A DNA stretch of 64,000 nt from Pectobacterium araliae (GTDB lineage Bacteria > Pseudomonadota > Gammaproteobacteria > Enterobacterales > Enterobacteriaceae): contig NZ_AP028908.1 in the NCBI RefSeq assembly GCF_037076465.1, forward strand, positions 4,526,001 through 4,590,000, in the 5' to 3' direction. Positions 40,848-50,415 of this stretch are shown in pieces (position 1 is the stretch's first letter; every line of letters begins with the position of its first letter). The translations under genes and the position numbers were made by a program. Below the pieces are notes generated by a model, which saw only the letters and a program-made list of their open reading frames with translations, had not been told where the DNA came from and did no database searches.

Positions 40848-40985
40848 ATGCTGGGCTCATTGATTTCTGCGGCAACACTTTCCGTTGCAACACACGGCGC
40901 TGAAATTGGCTCTGCGGCAAGCCATTCGCCGCAGGCTGCTATTGCCGCCGTTTTGTGTGCCGCACTGATTAACTTCTTTAGTTGA
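40848..40985 (+). CDS. yshB: Small membrane protein YshB
   Basis: A 45-codon gene, too short for most gene finders. It has a strong ribosome site (GGGAGGAATACC before the ATG). The C-terminal half SPQAAIAAVLCAALINFFS is closely like that of E. coli YshB (36 residues), which lies in the same place between glnG and hemN. The sequence is one hydrophobic segment after a polar N-terminus. YshB has been linked to Salmonella survival inside host cells; the molecular role is unknown. The N-terminal part is about nine residues longer than in E. coli. A perfect terminator follows. Confidence 0.88.
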   Translation: MLGSLISAATLSVATHGAEIGSAASHSPQAAIAAVLCAALINFFS

Positions 40986-41001
40986 TCATAAAAAACTCGA
41001 G

Positions 41002-41040
41002 AACAGCCAGTCGATGCTAACATCGACTGGCTGTTTTTTT
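41002..41040. terminator. Bidirectional terminator yshB / hemN
   Basis: A 15-bp perfect stem (41002-41016 with 41021-41035) and a four-base loop CTAA, followed on the plus strand by T residues to 41040. On the minus strand a T run follows six bases after the stem, so it can serve hemN as well. Confidence 0.93.
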
Positions 41041-41042
41041 GG

Positions 41043-42416
41043 TTAAATCACGCGGGAAAATTGCTGTGTTCTGAGCTTGTTACGTAGATAGACATCAAAG
41101 CACATACAGATATTGCGGATCAGCAAACGTCCTTTCGGCGTCACTACCAGCCCGTCTTCCTGACTATCGACCAGCCCATCGGCCACCAGCGGTGCCAGCA
41201 AGGCTAAATCTTGCTCAAAGTAGGTTTTAAAATCGATAGCGTATTCCGCTTCAATCGGCGCATAGCTGAGTTGGAAATTACAGATCAGCGTCTTAATCAC
41301 ATCGCGGCGAAGGCAGTCGTCACGTGTCAATTGCAGCCCACGCCACAAGCCATTTCCTTTGTCTTTGACCTGCGCATAATACTGCTTCAGCTCTTTCTGG
41401 TTCTGGGCATAGCTATCACCGATCATACTAATCGCCGAAACCCCCATCCCAAGCAGATCGCTATCGCCCTGTGTCGTATAGCCCTGAAAATTGCGATGCA
41501 ACTTCCCTTCTCGCTGCGCCACCGCCAGCTCATCGTCTGGGCGCGCAAAGTGATCCATACCGATAAACTGATAGCCCGACTGCGTCAGCGATCCAATCGT
41601 CTGTTGCAGAATATCCAGCTTTTGTTCCGCGCTCGGTAAATCGGCTTCTTTAATCTTGCGCTGTGCCGCGAACAGGCTGGGTAAATGCGCATAGTTAAAG
41701 ACGCTAAGCCGGTGAGGGTTTAATTCCGCAACGCGCTGTAGCGTAAAGGCGAAGCTTTCCGGCGTTTGTTTCGGTAGGCCGTAAATCAAATCAATATTGG
41801 TTGAGGTGAAGCCTAGCGCTTTTGCCCGCTCAATAAGAGCAAAAATAAAGTCTTCATCCTGCTCACGATTAACCAGTTTCTGAACGTCTTTATTAAAATC
41901 CTGCACGCCCATGCTAAGGCGGTTGAACCCTTCAGCCCGCAGATGATCGAGGACGTCCAGCTCAATTTCCCGCGGATCGACTTCAAGCGACAGCTCAGCC
42001 TGATCGGAAAAAGAGAACAGCTCGCGCAGCAGCGACATCAGCCGACTGATTTGTACTTTATTCAGGTAGGTTGGCGTACCGCCGCCCCAATGCAGTTGCG
42101 TCACCGTTCGTCCGACGAATAGCGGCGCGCGCTGGCGAATTTCCAACTCCAGCACATCAAGGTATTCATCCGCTTTATGCTGCTGACGCGTAACCAGCTT
42201 ATTACAACCGCAGAAATAGCACAGCCGATGGCAAAAAGGGATGTGGATATACAGCGACAGCGGTCGCTGCGGATAACGGGCGATAGCCTGCTGAAACGCA
42301 GGCTCATCGTAAGCTTCACTGAATTCTAACGCTGTGGGATAAGACGTATAACGCGGCCCAGAATAGTTATATTTTTGAATCAGGGCCAGATCCCAGTCAA
42401 CGGACGGTATCGACAT
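41043..42416 (-). CDS. hemN: Oxygen-independent coproporphyrinogen III dehydrogenase
   Basis: 457 residues, as in E. coli. A radical-SAM enzyme that decarboxylates coproporphyrinogen III to protoporphyrinogen IX without oxygen. The iron-sulfur cluster cysteines are C62, C66 and C69 (CHRLCYFCGC, with C71 also conserved), followed by the GGGTPTYL SAM motif. AAGGAG lies 9 bases before the ATG. It may be transcribed after yihI and a 55-codon ORF on the same strand. Confidence 0.98.
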   Translation of the reverse strand: MSIPSVDWDLALIQKYNYSGPRYTSYPTALEFSEAYDEPAFQQAIARYPQRPLSLYIHIPFCHRLCYFCGCNKLVTRQQHKADEYLDVLELEIRQRAPLFVGRTVTQLHWGGGTPTYLNKVQISRLMSLLRELFSFSDQAELSLEVDPREIELDVLDHLRAEGFNRLSMGVQDFNKDVQKLVNREQDEDFIFALIERAKALGFTSTNIDLIYGLPKQTPESFAFTLQRVAELNPHRLSVFNYAHLPSLFAAQRKIKEADLPSAEQKLDILQQTIGSLTQSGYQFIGMDHFARPDDELAVAQREGKLHRNFQGYTTQGDSDLLGMGVSAISMIGDSYAQNQKELKQYYAQVKDKGNGLWRGLQLTRDDCLRRDVIKTLICNFQLSYAPIEAEYAIDFKTYFEQDLALLAPLVADGLVDSQEDGLVVTPKGRLLIRNICMCFDVYLRNKLRTQQFSRVI

Positions 42417-42488
42417 ATTCGCTCACTCCTTCCAGTTTTTACTCGGTGGGTTATCCTTACCCTCCTTCAGATCACCAAAAAACGGCGC

Positions 42489-42656
42489 TCAAAAACGTTT
42501 CCTACGTTTTGCTACTCGTCTCATCCCTGAGACACGCCCGTTAAGCAGGGCGCGATGCAACCGATGCTTACGCTTCGACAAGAGCCATAGTTTACTGAAC
42601 AGACAGAGCAGATAAAACGCGACCAGCAATATCAGGAACAGAAACAGCCATTTCAT
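42489..42656 (-). CDS. Hypothetical 55-residue basic membrane protein
   Basis: A 55-codon ORF that begins with MKWLFLFLILLVAFYLLCLF and continues into a strongly basic tail (KRKHRLHRALLNGR, then RRVAKRRKRF). So: one N-terminal membrane helix at residues 3-20 and about 15 positive charges in the cytoplasmic part. The ATG is three bases after the yihI stop (TAA TCA ATG), with no ribosome site of its own, so translation would be coupled to yihI. hemN follows 72 bases later. In Vibrio-type genomes a DUF2489 membrane protein gene sits between yihI and hemN; this could be a shortened relative (inference). Not recognised as a named family. Confidence 0.55.
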   Translation of the reverse strand: MKWLFLFLILLVAFYLLCLFSKLWLLSKRKHRLHRALLNGRVSGMRRVAKRRKRF

Positions 42657-42659
42657 TGA

Positions 42660-43217
42660 TTAGAACGCGTCTTTCGGGTTATTACGTTTTAAAAGCTGCA
42701 ACATGTCTTCCTGTTGCTCTTCTTCGTCATCATCATCACCCAGCTCGATTCCAAGCTCTTCCATCAGGATATCGATACGATCCAGCGTTTCATCAACCCA
42801 TGACTGATCTTTGGCGCTCAGCGTTTCACCGCTATCCAGACGATCCAACAAGGCATCCAGACGCGTATCGTTTTCTAACATTTCCAGCTCTTCTTCTGGA
42901 GACATTGCTGGCTTGGCAGCAACGACTTTCTCCACGGGCTCAGAAGGCTTTGACTTAGGCTTCGGTTTAGCGATAGCGCTATCCAACACGCCAAGCTGTA
43001 CAGGTTTTTTGCTACCAATACGCGGATCGGCGGCTTTACGCTGACCAGAACGCTGATCGGCGGACGCTTTTTCCTGAGTTCGGCTGCCTGACACGTGACC
43101 ACGATGCTTTTTATCTTTTTTCCGCTCACGCGCTTCGCGCTCTAATTCTTCGCGGGTCTTTCTTTTTACTTTGGGCTTTTCTGCCTTATCGGCAGCCCCT
43201 TTGACAGGTCGGTTCAT
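42660..43217 (-). CDS. yihI: Der GTPase-activating protein YihI
   Basis: 185 residues (E. coli YihI 169). Highly charged: a lysine/arginine-rich N-terminal half ([20 protein letters not shown]) and an acidic C-terminal half ([13 protein letters not shown]). It stimulates the GTPase Der and so delays 50S ribosome assembly in early growth. The middle region (about 70-100) is lysine/proline-rich and probably unstructured. Divergent from yihA, another ribosome assembly GTPase. Confidence 0.94.
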   Translation of the reverse strand: MNRPVKGAADKAEKPKVKRKTREELEREARERKKDKKHRGHVSGSRTQEKASADQRSGQRKAADPRIGSKKPVQLGVLDSAIAKPKPKSKPSEPVEKVVAAKPAMSPEEELEMLENDTRLDALLDRLDSGETLSAKDQSWVDETLDRIDILMEELGIELGDDDDEEEQQEDMLQLLKRNNPKDAF

Positions 43218-43420
43218 AATGTTGTTCTCAGGTACACAGATATAAGGGAAGTGCGGCGGAATCTAGCAGAAAGCCCGATAATAAAAAAGCGCCCACATCA
43301 GACGAGTGAGCTTTTCTTTTCATATCAGTCTGCTGCATTTTAAGGCAGATAAAACCGCCTTTATTGTCAGTTACAGGTATAATCCCCAACCAGACAGAGA
43401 TCCAGACAGAGATAACGATC

Positions 43421-44056
43421 GTGACCCAGCAATATAACTACCACATGACGCGTTTTATCATCAGCGCCCCGGATATTCACCACCTGGCAACAGATAGCGG
43501 TATTGAAGTGGCCTTTGCTGGGCGTTCTAACGCCGGAAAATCCAGCGCGCTGAATACGCTGACCAACCAGAAAAACCTGGCACGAACCAGTAAAACACCG
43601 GGCCGAACTCAGTTGATTAACCTGTTCCAGGTGGCCGACGGCGTGCGTTTAGTCGATCTCCCTGGCTATGGTTATGCCGAAGTGCCAGAGCAAATGAAGA
43701 TCAAATGGCAACGTGCGCTCGGTGAATACCTGCAAAAGCGTAACAGCCTAAAGGGTCTGGTTGTACTGATGGATATTCGTCATCCTCTGAAAGATCTCGA
43801 TCAGCAAATGATTCAGTGGGCAGTCGATGTCGAGCTTCCGGTCTTAGTTCTGCTGACCAAAGCCGATAAGCTGGCTTCAGGTGCACGTAAGACACAGTTG
43901 CATAGGGTTCGCGAGGCTGTTGTACCATTTATGGGTGATATTCAAGTCGAGGCATTTTCGTCACTGAAAAAACTCGGCGTCGATAAACTACAGCAGAAAT
44001 TGGACAACTGGTTCAGCACGCTGCCACACGCTGAAGAAGAACAAGAAGCAGAATAA
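43421..44056 (+). CDS. yihA: Ribosome biogenesis GTPase YihA/EngB/YsxC
   Basis: 211 residues (E. coli 210). An essential small GTPase needed for 50S assembly. G1 [10 protein letters not shown]2 TPGRTQ, G3 [12 protein letters not shown]4 TKADK, G5 FSSLKKLG. The start chosen is GTG at 43421: the protein then begins [22 protein letters not shown], which aligns with E. coli. The ATG at 43364 would add 19 residues rich in QTEI that look non-coding. A later ATG is also possible but would cut into the conserved start. Confidence 0.95.
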   Translation: MTQQYNYHMTRFIISAPDIHHLATDSGIEVAFAGRSNAGKSSALNTLTNQKNLARTSKTPGRTQLINLFQVADGVRLVDLPGYGYAEVPEQMKIKWQRALGEYLQKRNSLKGLVVLMDIRHPLKDLDQQMIQWAVDVELPVLVLLTKADKLASGARKTQLHRVREAVVPFMGDIQVEAFSSLKKLGVDKLQQKLDNWFSTLPHAEEEQEAE

Positions 44057-44223
44057 CCCTTTTGCGTGGTGCAGAGTATCATTTCATTACTCGCATCACG
44101 CCCTTACTTTCCGCGATAATCACCGACCAGAGACGTTTTTCTCACACTCGAACAACGCAAACGCATTGCAGCCTGTCACACAGCTACCGGCGTTTTGAGG
44201 GTAAAAATCCTGGATAAAGCCCA

Positions 44224-44330
44224 TAAAAAACGCCCCGCTCAAAACTGAGCGGGGCGGCTAATATTCAGCCAAATCCGATTACGTGAAGTAAAAGGTCTGA
44301 AAGATAGAACATCTTACCTCTGTACCCTAC
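44224..44330 (-). ncRNA. spf: Spot 42 regulatory RNA
   Basis: On the minus strand the RNA starts GTAGGGTACAGAGGTAAGAT at 44330 and matches E. coli Spot 42 almost base for base through the unstructured regions that pair with galK, sdhC and other carbon-metabolism mRNAs. It ends in the terminator CGCCCCGCTCA-(loop)-TGAGCGGGGCG followed by TTTTTT. Only the terminator stem differs notably. Location between polA and yihA is the conserved one. In E. coli it is repressed by cAMP-CRP and acts with Hfq. Confidence 0.96.
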
Positions 44331-44337
44331 GTCTTTA

Positions 44338-44366
44338 ACTCTACCCTATTTTTTCACGGGAACAAA
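44338..44366 (-). promoter_or_regulatory. Spot 42 promoter
   Basis: On the minus strand: -35 TTTGTT (44361-44366), 17-base spacer, -10 TAGAGT (44338-44343), 7 bases before the RNA start. A CRP-like half site (TGTGACC) lies further upstream near 44430. Confidence 0.65.
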
Positions 44367-44474
44367 GGCTTTTTTGTTGTTTACTTTCATAGAAAATGGT
44401 TATCGATTACACAAAGTTAAACCAGGTCACACAATACTGTTATTTAATTACAAAAATAGCACAAAAATCGGCCA

Positions 44475-47264
44475 TTAATGTGCTTGATCCCAATTCATGC
44501 CTGTACCGATATCTACCTGCAACGGTACATTCAATTGCATACAACCTTCCATTAATAGCTTGATTTTACTAATGGATTCTTCAATAACCGAATCGTGAAT
44601 CTCGAAAACCAGCTCATCGTGAACCTGCATGATCATCTTCACCTGCGGCATGTCTTTCTGTAGCCAGTCGTCAATCGCGATCATCGCTTTCTTGATAATA
44701 TCAGCAGCTGTTCCCTGCATCGGGGCGTTAATCGCCGCACGCTCCGCACCTTTACGCGCCATAGCATTGCGAGAATGGATATCAGGCAGATAGAGACGGC
44801 GGCCATCTAATGTGGACACATAACCATGCTCAGCGGCCTGTTGGCGCGTCCGCTCCATGTAATCCTGCACACCGGGATAACGCTCAAAATACAGATTCAT
44901 GTATTTCTGCGATTCGCTACGTGGAATATTCAGTTGGCGTGACAAACCAAACGCACTCATACCGTAGATCAAACCGAAGTTGATCGCTTTCGCACTGCGA
45001 CGCTGTTCTGATGTCACCTTATCCAGCGCGGTGCCAAACACTTCTGACGCCGTTGCCCGGTGGATATCCAACCCGTTCGCGAATGCATTCAACAGCCCTT
45101 TATCACCCGATAAATGCGCCATGATACGCAGTTCAATTTGCGAGTAGTCAGCGGCAACAATGCTGTAGCCCTTCGGTGCAATGAATGCCTGACGAATACG
45201 GCGTCCTTCGTCATTACGCACTGGGATATTTTGCAGGTTAGGATCGCTGGAAGACAAACGCCCGGTCGCAGTAACAGCCTGATGATAAGACGTATGCACG
45301 CGCTTCGTCGCCGGATTGATCATCAGCGGCAGCTTATCGGTGTATGTGGATTTCAGCTTGGCCAAGCCCCGATATTCGAGGATCAGCTTCGGCAAAGGGT
45401 AATCTAGTGCCAGTTCGGCCAGCACTTCCTCATTGGTTGATGGCGCGCCTTTTGGCGTTTTCTTCAGAATCGGCAGCTTTTGCTTTTCATACAAAATACC
45501 CTGTAGCTGCTTGGTCGATGAGAGATTGAATTCTTCACCCGCCAGCTCATACGCTTGTGTTTCCAGCTCCGCCAAACGAGTCGTTAGCTCTTTTGAGTGT
45601 TCCGCCAGAATCGCGGGATCGATTAGCACGCCCGTACGCTCGATGCGGGATAAAACTGGCACCAGCGGCATATCAATAGTCTGGAAGACCTGACACAGAT
45701 CGGCATGTGGCTGGAGTTTCCCCCAGAGCTTCTGGTGCAGATGCAGCGTAACGTCCGCATCCTCAGCCGCATACGGCCCAGCCTGTTCCAGCGCGATCTG
45801 ATTAAACGTCAGCTGATTTTTGCCTTTACCCGCGATCTCTTCAAAGGTAATGGTTTTGTGCTTCAGATAACGCTCGGCCAAACTATCCATATCGTGGCGA
45901 CCCGCCACGCTGTCGAGCACATAGGATTCCAGCATGGTATCAAACGCGATGCCGCGTAAATCGATGTCATACCGCTGCATCACGCCTTTATCAAACTTGA
46001 GATTCTGACCAATCTTAAGCAGATTTTCATCTTCCAGCAGCGGTTTGAACAAGGCCAATACCGTGGCACGATCCAACTGCTCCGGCGCATCCAGATAGTC
46101 ATGCGCCAGCGGCAAATAAGCCGCTTCACCGGGCTTAATAGCAAATGACAAACCAATCAGATTAGCAGTGAGTGTATCCAGCCCGTCGGTTTCCGTATCA
46201 AAAGCGAAAACCTCAGCCTGTTTTAAACGCTCAACCCAATCGAGCAGCGTTTTCTCATCAAGAATCGTGACGTAACCGTCAGCAGAAAGCGTAGGCGCAT
46301 TATCTTCTTCAGCAACTTGCTCAACCACCGAGTTACTCACCGCCTGAACAGGTGGGCTGCTCTTTTTACCCTGCATCCAGGTACCTGATTCAATATCTGA
46401 TAACCAGCGTTTAAATTCATAACGGGAAAAGAGGCGATGCAGTTCATCCACATCCAGCTCGTTAACGGTAAGCTGATCGCAGCTAAGTTCCAGCTCAACA
46501 TCCGTTTTAATGGTGGCAAGCTGATAAGAGAGGTAAGCCACTTCTTTATGTTGTTCCAGCTTCGGCGCCATGGTTTTCGCACCGCGAAAAGAAAGCTCAG
46601 CAATTTTATCAAGATTGGCATACAGCGAATCTAACCCGCCAAGCCCTTGCAATAGCGCCTGAGCCGTTTTTTCACCCACACCAGGCACACCGGGAATGTT
46701 ATCCGATGCATCTCCCATCAACGCGAGGAAATCGATAATCAGCTCAGGGGGAATACCGTATTTATCACACACTTCCTGTGGGCCAAGAATGGTGTTGTTC
46801 ATGGTATTAATGAGCGTGACGCTCGGCGTCACCAGCTGTGCCATATCTTTATCGCCGGTACTAATCAGCACCGACTTACCCGCTTTTTCCGCCTGCACCG
46901 CAAGTGTACCGATGACATCGTCCGCTTCTACACCGGAAACTGCCAGAAGCGGCAACCCCATTGCTTTCACCATATTATGCAGAGGCTCTATCTGTTCACG
47001 TAGATCCTCAGGCATAGGTGGGCGGTGAGCTTTATAATTTTCGAACAACTCGTCGCGAAACGTTTTCCCTTTCGCATCAAAAACAATGGCAACGTGGCTG
47101 GGGCTATATTGCAACAGCAAACTGCGTAGCATATTCAGTACGCCATACATTGCACCGGTTGCTTCTCCCGCGCTGTTCGTTAACGGTGGAAAAGCGTGAT
47201 ACGCACGATACAAATAGGATGAACCATCTACCAGTATTAAAGGGTTTTCTGCAATCTGAGCCAT
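44475..47264 (-). CDS. polA: DNA polymerase I
   Basis: 929 residues (E. coli 928). The 5' nuclease domain covers about 1-320 ([35 protein letters not shown]). The 3'-5' exonuclease follows with its metal ligands intact ([11 protein letters not shown]), so proofreading should work. The polymerase domain shows motif [10 protein letters not shown], motif [15 protein letters not shown] and motif [11 protein letters not shown]. It fills gaps and removes primers. Monocistronic; upstream lies an AT-rich region with DnaA-box-like sequences. Confidence 0.98.
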   Translation of the reverse strand: MAQIAENPLILVDGSSYLYRAYHAFPPLTNSAGEATGAMYGVLNMLRSLLLQYSPSHVAIVFDAKGKTFRDELFENYKAHRPPMPEDLREQIEPLHNMVKAMGLPLLAVSGVEADDVIGTLAVQAEKAGKSVLISTGDKDMAQLVTPSVTLINTMNNTILGPQEVCDKYGIPPELIIDFLALMGDASDNIPGVPGVGEKTAQALLQGLGGLDSLYANLDKIAELSFRGAKTMAPKLEQHKEVAYLSYQLATIKTDVELELSCDQLTVNELDVDELHRLFSRYEFKRWLSDIESGTWMQGKKSSPPVQAVSNSVVEQVAEEDNAPTLSADGYVTILDEKTLLDWVERLKQAEVFAFDTETDGLDTLTANLIGLSFAIKPGEAAYLPLAHDYLDAPEQLDRATVLALFKPLLEDENLLKIGQNLKFDKGVMQRYDIDLRGIAFDTMLESYVLDSVAGRHDMDSLAERYLKHKTITFEEIAGKGKNQLTFNQIALEQAGPYAAEDADVTLHLHQKLWGKLQPHADLCQVFQTIDMPLVPVLSRIERTGVLIDPAILAEHSKELTTRLAELETQAYELAGEEFNLSSTKQLQGILYEKQKLPILKKTPKGAPSTNEEVLAELALDYPLPKLILEYRGLAKLKSTYTDKLPLMINPATKRVHTSYHQAVTATGRLSSSDPNLQNIPVRNDEGRRIRQAFIAPKGYSIVAADYSQIELRIMAHLSGDKGLLNAFANGLDIHRATASEVFGTALDKVTSEQRRSAKAINFGLIYGMSAFGLSRQLNIPRSESQKYMNLYFERYPGVQDYMERTRQQAAEHGYVSTLDGRRLYLPDIHSRNAMARKGAERAAINAPMQGTAADIIKKAMIAIDDWLQKDMPQVKMIMQVHDELVFEIHDSVIEESISKIKLLMEGCMQLNVPLQVDIGTGMNWDQAH

Positions 47265-47382
47265 AACCTGCCGTGATCGTTGTTAGTCTGTCATAGCGCT
47301 AAGCATGCCATAGGTCAGAGAAAGAGACGATCCTTAACGTAAGATATCGGTTGATTTTGCATGGAGCCTCGCAAGATTTTCC

Positions 47383-47391
47383 TGTGGATAA
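47383..47391 (-). promoter_or_regulatory. Perfect DnaA box
   Basis: TGTGGATAA, complement TTATCCACA, the strongest DnaA box form; about 120 bases upstream of polA. Confidence 0.6.
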
Positions 47392-47605
47392 CTTTGTGAA
47401 TAGTTTTATTCACGTAATTATTAATTACTCCTTTTATCTAATAGAGTTATTTTATATTAATAAAATTCATAATGTTATAATATAATTTGTTTGTTTTTTA
47501 TGCATGGCAAACTGTCATCCAATTTGTGGATATAAAAAAAAGATAAATAGATATTGTGAGCTGTGAGATATAAAAGAGTGAACGGCTTGAAGTATAGCGG
47601 GTATA

Positions 47606-47632
47606 AGGCCATGCGGTTAGCCCGCATGGCCT
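47606..47632 (-). terminator. Terminator of the srkA-dsbA operon
   Basis: An 11-bp stem AGGCCATGCGG (47606-47616) with CCGCATGGCCT (47622-47632) and a five-base loop, 10 bases after the dsbA stop. U-tract weak (TTATACC). Confidence 0.75.
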
Positions 47633-47641
47633 ATTACGTGA

Positions 47642-48265
47642 TTACTTTTTAGTAATGAGGAAATTCACCACATCAGCATACTGTTTTACGTAAGCGTCCA
47701 TAGAGCTGGTATCGAGACCATCGTTCTTGATCATATATTTACCATTAACGAACATGGCTGGAACACCACGTAATTGCAAATCTGCCGCCGCTTTTTCTTG
47801 CTGGGCAACCAGAGATTTCACAACAAAACTATTCAGAGCACCATCAAACTCTTCCGCACTCACACCCGCTTTTACAAAGACGGTGCGAATATCTTCCGGT
47901 TTTTGTAAGGTCTGCGTTTTCTGAACGGCATCAAACATCAGCGGGGTAATTTTATCTTCCACACCCAGCGCCATGGCCACAGCCCAAGCCTGCGTCAGGT
48001 TTTTACCCAATGTGCCCAAGAAGTCCACGTGATAACGCGTCATCTTTGTACCCTCTGGCAACGCTTTTTTTACTGCATCAGGAACGTGATAAACCTGTTC
48101 AAATTGATAGCAGTGGGGACAATAGAATGAGAAGAACTCGAGAACCTGAGGCTCTTGCGTTGCAGGTTTATCTAATTCTACATATTGCTTACCGTCAGAA
48201 AACTCTGCAGCAGAGGCACTAAATGCCAGAACGGCACCAATCAGCGCAAGCCATAATCTTTTCAT
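47642..48265 (-). CDS. dsbA: Periplasmic thiol:disulfide oxidoreductase DsbA
   Basis: 207 residues (E. coli 208). The signal peptide ends after FSASA (residue 19). Thioredoxin fold with the active site FYCPHC (C49 and C52 of the precursor, C30/C33 of the mature protein) and the helical insert of the DsbA family. It introduces disulfides in exported proteins and is reoxidised by DsbB; pectinolytic enterobacteria need it for secreted pectate lyases and cellulase. The ATG at 48265 starts the signal peptide. srkA lies 24 bases upstream, so one operon, as in E. coli. Confidence 0.97.
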   Translation of the reverse strand: MKRLWLALIGAVLAFSASAAEFSDGKQYVELDKPATQEPQVLEFFSFYCPHCYQFEQVYHVPDAVKKALPEGTKMTRYHVDFLGTLGKNLTQAWAVAMALGVEDKITPLMFDAVQKTQTLQKPEDIRTVFVKAGVSAEEFDGALNSFVVKSLVAQQEKAAADLQLRGVPAMFVNGKYMIKNDGLDTSSMDAYVKQYADVVNFLITKK

Positions 48266-48289
48266 AAAGTTAACTCTCTCCATTTAATT

Positions 48290-49276
48290 TCAGTACATTG
48301 GCATCAGCTGTAGAGGAGGCTCCTGCAACAGCTGAGTTTGCCCAATAAATATTGCCGTTTGCTTCAACCAGAAATCAGCATCCGTCATCCAAGGGAAACT
48401 TTTCGGAAAAGCAGGATCTTCCCAACGACGCGCAACCCAAGCCAGATAATAAACCTGTCGCATCGCGCGAAGAGGCTCAATCAACGTCAGTTCTTTCTCC
48501 TGAAAATCCGAAAATTCGCTATAAGCGTCTAATAAGATATCCAATTGAATACGTTGTTCACGGCGGTCACCATGCAACAGCATCCATAAATCTTGTATTG
48601 CCGGGCCATTGCGAGCATCATCCAAATCCACAAATAGCGGGCCATCACGCCACAAAATATTTCCAGGGTGACAATCCCCATGCAGACGCAATGGACGCCA
48701 GTCGCTGTGCCAATAAGTTTCAACTGTATCAATCAGTTGACGGGTTGCCTGTAAAAAATTATGTCGATGTATTTTTGGTATTAGCGGACACGTTTCCAGC
48801 AGCCGATAAGGTTCATGCAAATATTCATTTACCCCAATCGTTGGTCGCTCGGTGAATAACGATTTCTGCCCCGTCTGGTGAATTCGTCCGAGAAAACGGC
48901 CGACCCATTCGAGCTGCTCTTCATTATCCATCTCATACTGCCGGCCCCCCATACTAGGGAATACGGCAAAATGAAATCCTTCATAGACATTCAACGTCTG
49001 CCCATTAAGAAAAACAGGCGCGACGATAGGAACGTCATCTTCTGCCAGTTGTTGGGCAAACGTGTGTTCTTCCACAATTTGCGCCGCGCTCCACCGTTCC
49101 GGGCGATAAAATTTCACGACGAATCGCTTACGATCTTCATCAACGAATTGATACACCCGGTTTTCATAGCTGTTTAATGCTGTCAAACCGGAATCAACGC
49201 GCAGCCCGACATCCAACAAGGCATCCACGATCAAATCTGGGAACAGTGTCTGGAAATTAAATACTGAACTATTCAT
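48290..49276 (-). CDS. srkA: Stress response kinase A
   Basis: 328 residues, as in E. coli SrkA/YihE/RdoA. A eukaryotic-like Ser/Thr kinase related to choline/homoserine kinases. The catalytic HGDCHPGNILW (about 200) and metal-binding FVDLDDARNGP motifs are present. In E. coli it counteracts programmed death pathways after stress and is Cpx-regulated with dsbA. The ATG at 49276 (MNSSVFNF) fits the family; a GTG three codons earlier is possible, and neither has a strong ribosome site. Confidence 0.95.
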   Translation of the reverse strand: MNSSVFNFQTLFPDLIVDALLDVGLRVDSGLTALNSYENRVYQFVDEDRKRFVVKFYRPERWSAAQIVEEHTFAQQLAEDDVPIVAPVFLNGQTLNVYEGFHFAVFPSMGGRQYEMDNEEQLEWVGRFLGRIHQTGQKSLFTERPTIGVNEYLHEPYRLLETCPLIPKIHRHNFLQATRQLIDTVETYWHSDWRPLRLHGDCHPGNILWRDGPLFVDLDDARNGPAIQDLWMLLHGDRREQRIQLDILLDAYSEFSDFQEKELTLIEPLRAMRQVYYLAWVARRWEDPAFPKSFPWMTDADFWLKQTAIFIGQTQLLQEPPLQLMPMY

Positions 49277-49354
49277 CGAGGCCACAAATGGCCAGAGGCG
49301 GCATAAGATATACGCGTAAAATAGTTAGCATCATGAACGTGTTATTTCTTTTCA

Positions 49355-49624
49355 CTAGTCTTTAATAACCCCACGGGCACGCAGCAAAGCTGTTTTGAAA
49401 TCTTCCTCATAGTCTTTCTTTAGACCGGGAATGACTTGTTTTTTATCTGCATCACGCATTTTCAGATGGTAAATAAGGATATCATCAGTTAGTTCGTTTA
49501 ACTGCCCCTCAAACCCCGCCTCCTGTGCAAGGTTTTGTAAAAATTGTACCAGGTTTAAATCAGGCTCTTTTTGCCAGGCTGGATGCAGCAGCTCTATCAG
49601 CTCATTAACACGGTGACATTTCAT
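49355..49624 (-). CDS. yihD: Conserved protein YihD (DUF1040)
   Basis: 89 residues, as in E. coli YihD. A small soluble, mostly helical and charged protein ([17 protein letters not shown] start, [14 protein letters not shown] centre). Function unknown. A purine-rich AAGGAGAAAAAA precedes the ATG on the minus strand. It lies upstream of srkA-dsbA and is divergent from mobA, as in E. coli. Confidence 0.95.
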   Translation of the reverse strand: MKCHRVNELIELLHPAWQKEPDLNLVQFLQNLAQEAGFEGQLNELTDDILIYHLKMRDADKKQVIPGLKKDYEEDFKTALLRARGVIKD

Positions 49625-49836
49625 TTTTTTCTCCTTAAAAACGGTTTGTACTCAATAAATTTCAAGAAGTAGAAAACAACTTGAGTGATGCTGAATATAT
49701 AACGATAAAAATAACAGCCTTGTGCACATGAGGAAAGAACTTGGTCTTCTGTGAAAGTTTTCAGAGAATAATGTATGGTTTCTCCCTCACGCGCTTTCGT
49801 ATGAAGAAAAGTGGGCATAGATAATTGGGTAGTGAA

Positions 49837-50415
49837 ATGATTACAGGCGTTATTCTCGCGGGCGGACGTGCAACGCGCATGGGCGGGCATGATAAAGGTC
49901 TGATAGCACTAAACGGTGTACCGCTATATCTACACGCTCTGTCTCGGCTTAAAACACAGGTTGACGAGATCATCATCAGCGCTAATCGTAATCAGGATGT
50001 GTATGCACAAAGCGGGTGTCGGATTATTGGTGACTTTGATGCAACCTTTCCAGGCCCGCTTGCTGGCATCCTGAGTGGATTACACGCATCTACGTCCGAA
50101 TGGGTTGTATTCGTTCCTTGTGATGTTCCGGCCTTCCCCATCGACTTGGTACACCGCTTATGGCAAGCACGCGGGGGGGCAAATGCGATTTATGCCACAG
50201 ACGGAGAACGACCACATCCCACATTACTCTTAATCAATAAAAACCTTATTGAATCACTAGAGACCTATCTGCATCTCGGAAACCGTAAGCTGATGCTATT
50301 TATGGAACAGGTTGGAGCAAACGCCGTTTCATTTAGCGATCAGCCTGAAGCTTTTCGCAATATGAATTCGCCTGAAGATTTATCCAATTGGGAGGAGCAA
50401 CACCGTGAATCCTAA
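49837..50415 (+). CDS. mobA: Molybdenum cofactor guanylyltransferase
   Basis: 192 residues (E. coli MobA 194). It transfers GMP from GTP to molybdopterin to make the guanine dinucleotide cofactor. The nucleotide-binding signature ITGVILAGGRATRMGG is at residues 2-17, with the metal aspartate in PCDVPAFP. The ATG at 49837 is four codons inside the longest ORF and gives the standard start. mobB follows with an 11-base overlap. Confidence 0.96.
   Translation: MITGVILAGGRATRMGGHDKGLIALNGVPLYLHALSRLKTQVDEIIISANRNQDVYAQSGCRIIGDFDATFPGPLAGILSGLHASTSEWVVFVPCDVPAFPIDLVHRLWQARGGANAIYATDGERPHPTLLLINKNLIESLETYLHLGNRKLMLFMEQVGANAVSFSDQPEAFRNMNSPEDLSNWEEQHRES

Larger units (their letters stand above)
47265..47641. 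other. AT-rich region upstream of polA with DnaA-box-like cluster
   Basis: 377 bases. TGTGGATAA (47383-47391) is a perfect DnaA box on the minus strand. Nearby are TGTGAATAG (47395-47403), TTATTCACG (47406-47414) and TGTGGATAT (47525-47533), each one base off. Between 47400 and 47580 the DNA is very AT-rich. The polA promoter must be in the right-hand neighbourhood of the polA start. Confidence 0.6.

Noticed and set aside
47380..47580. Replication origin oriC
   Set aside because: None of the genes that usually flank enterobacterial oriC (mnmG, mioC) is present, and only one perfect DnaA box is seen.
49621..49890. 89-codon minus-strand ORF between yihD and mobA
   Set aside because: Overlaps the conserved mobA start on the other strand; no recognisable features. 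The interval is a divergent promoter region.
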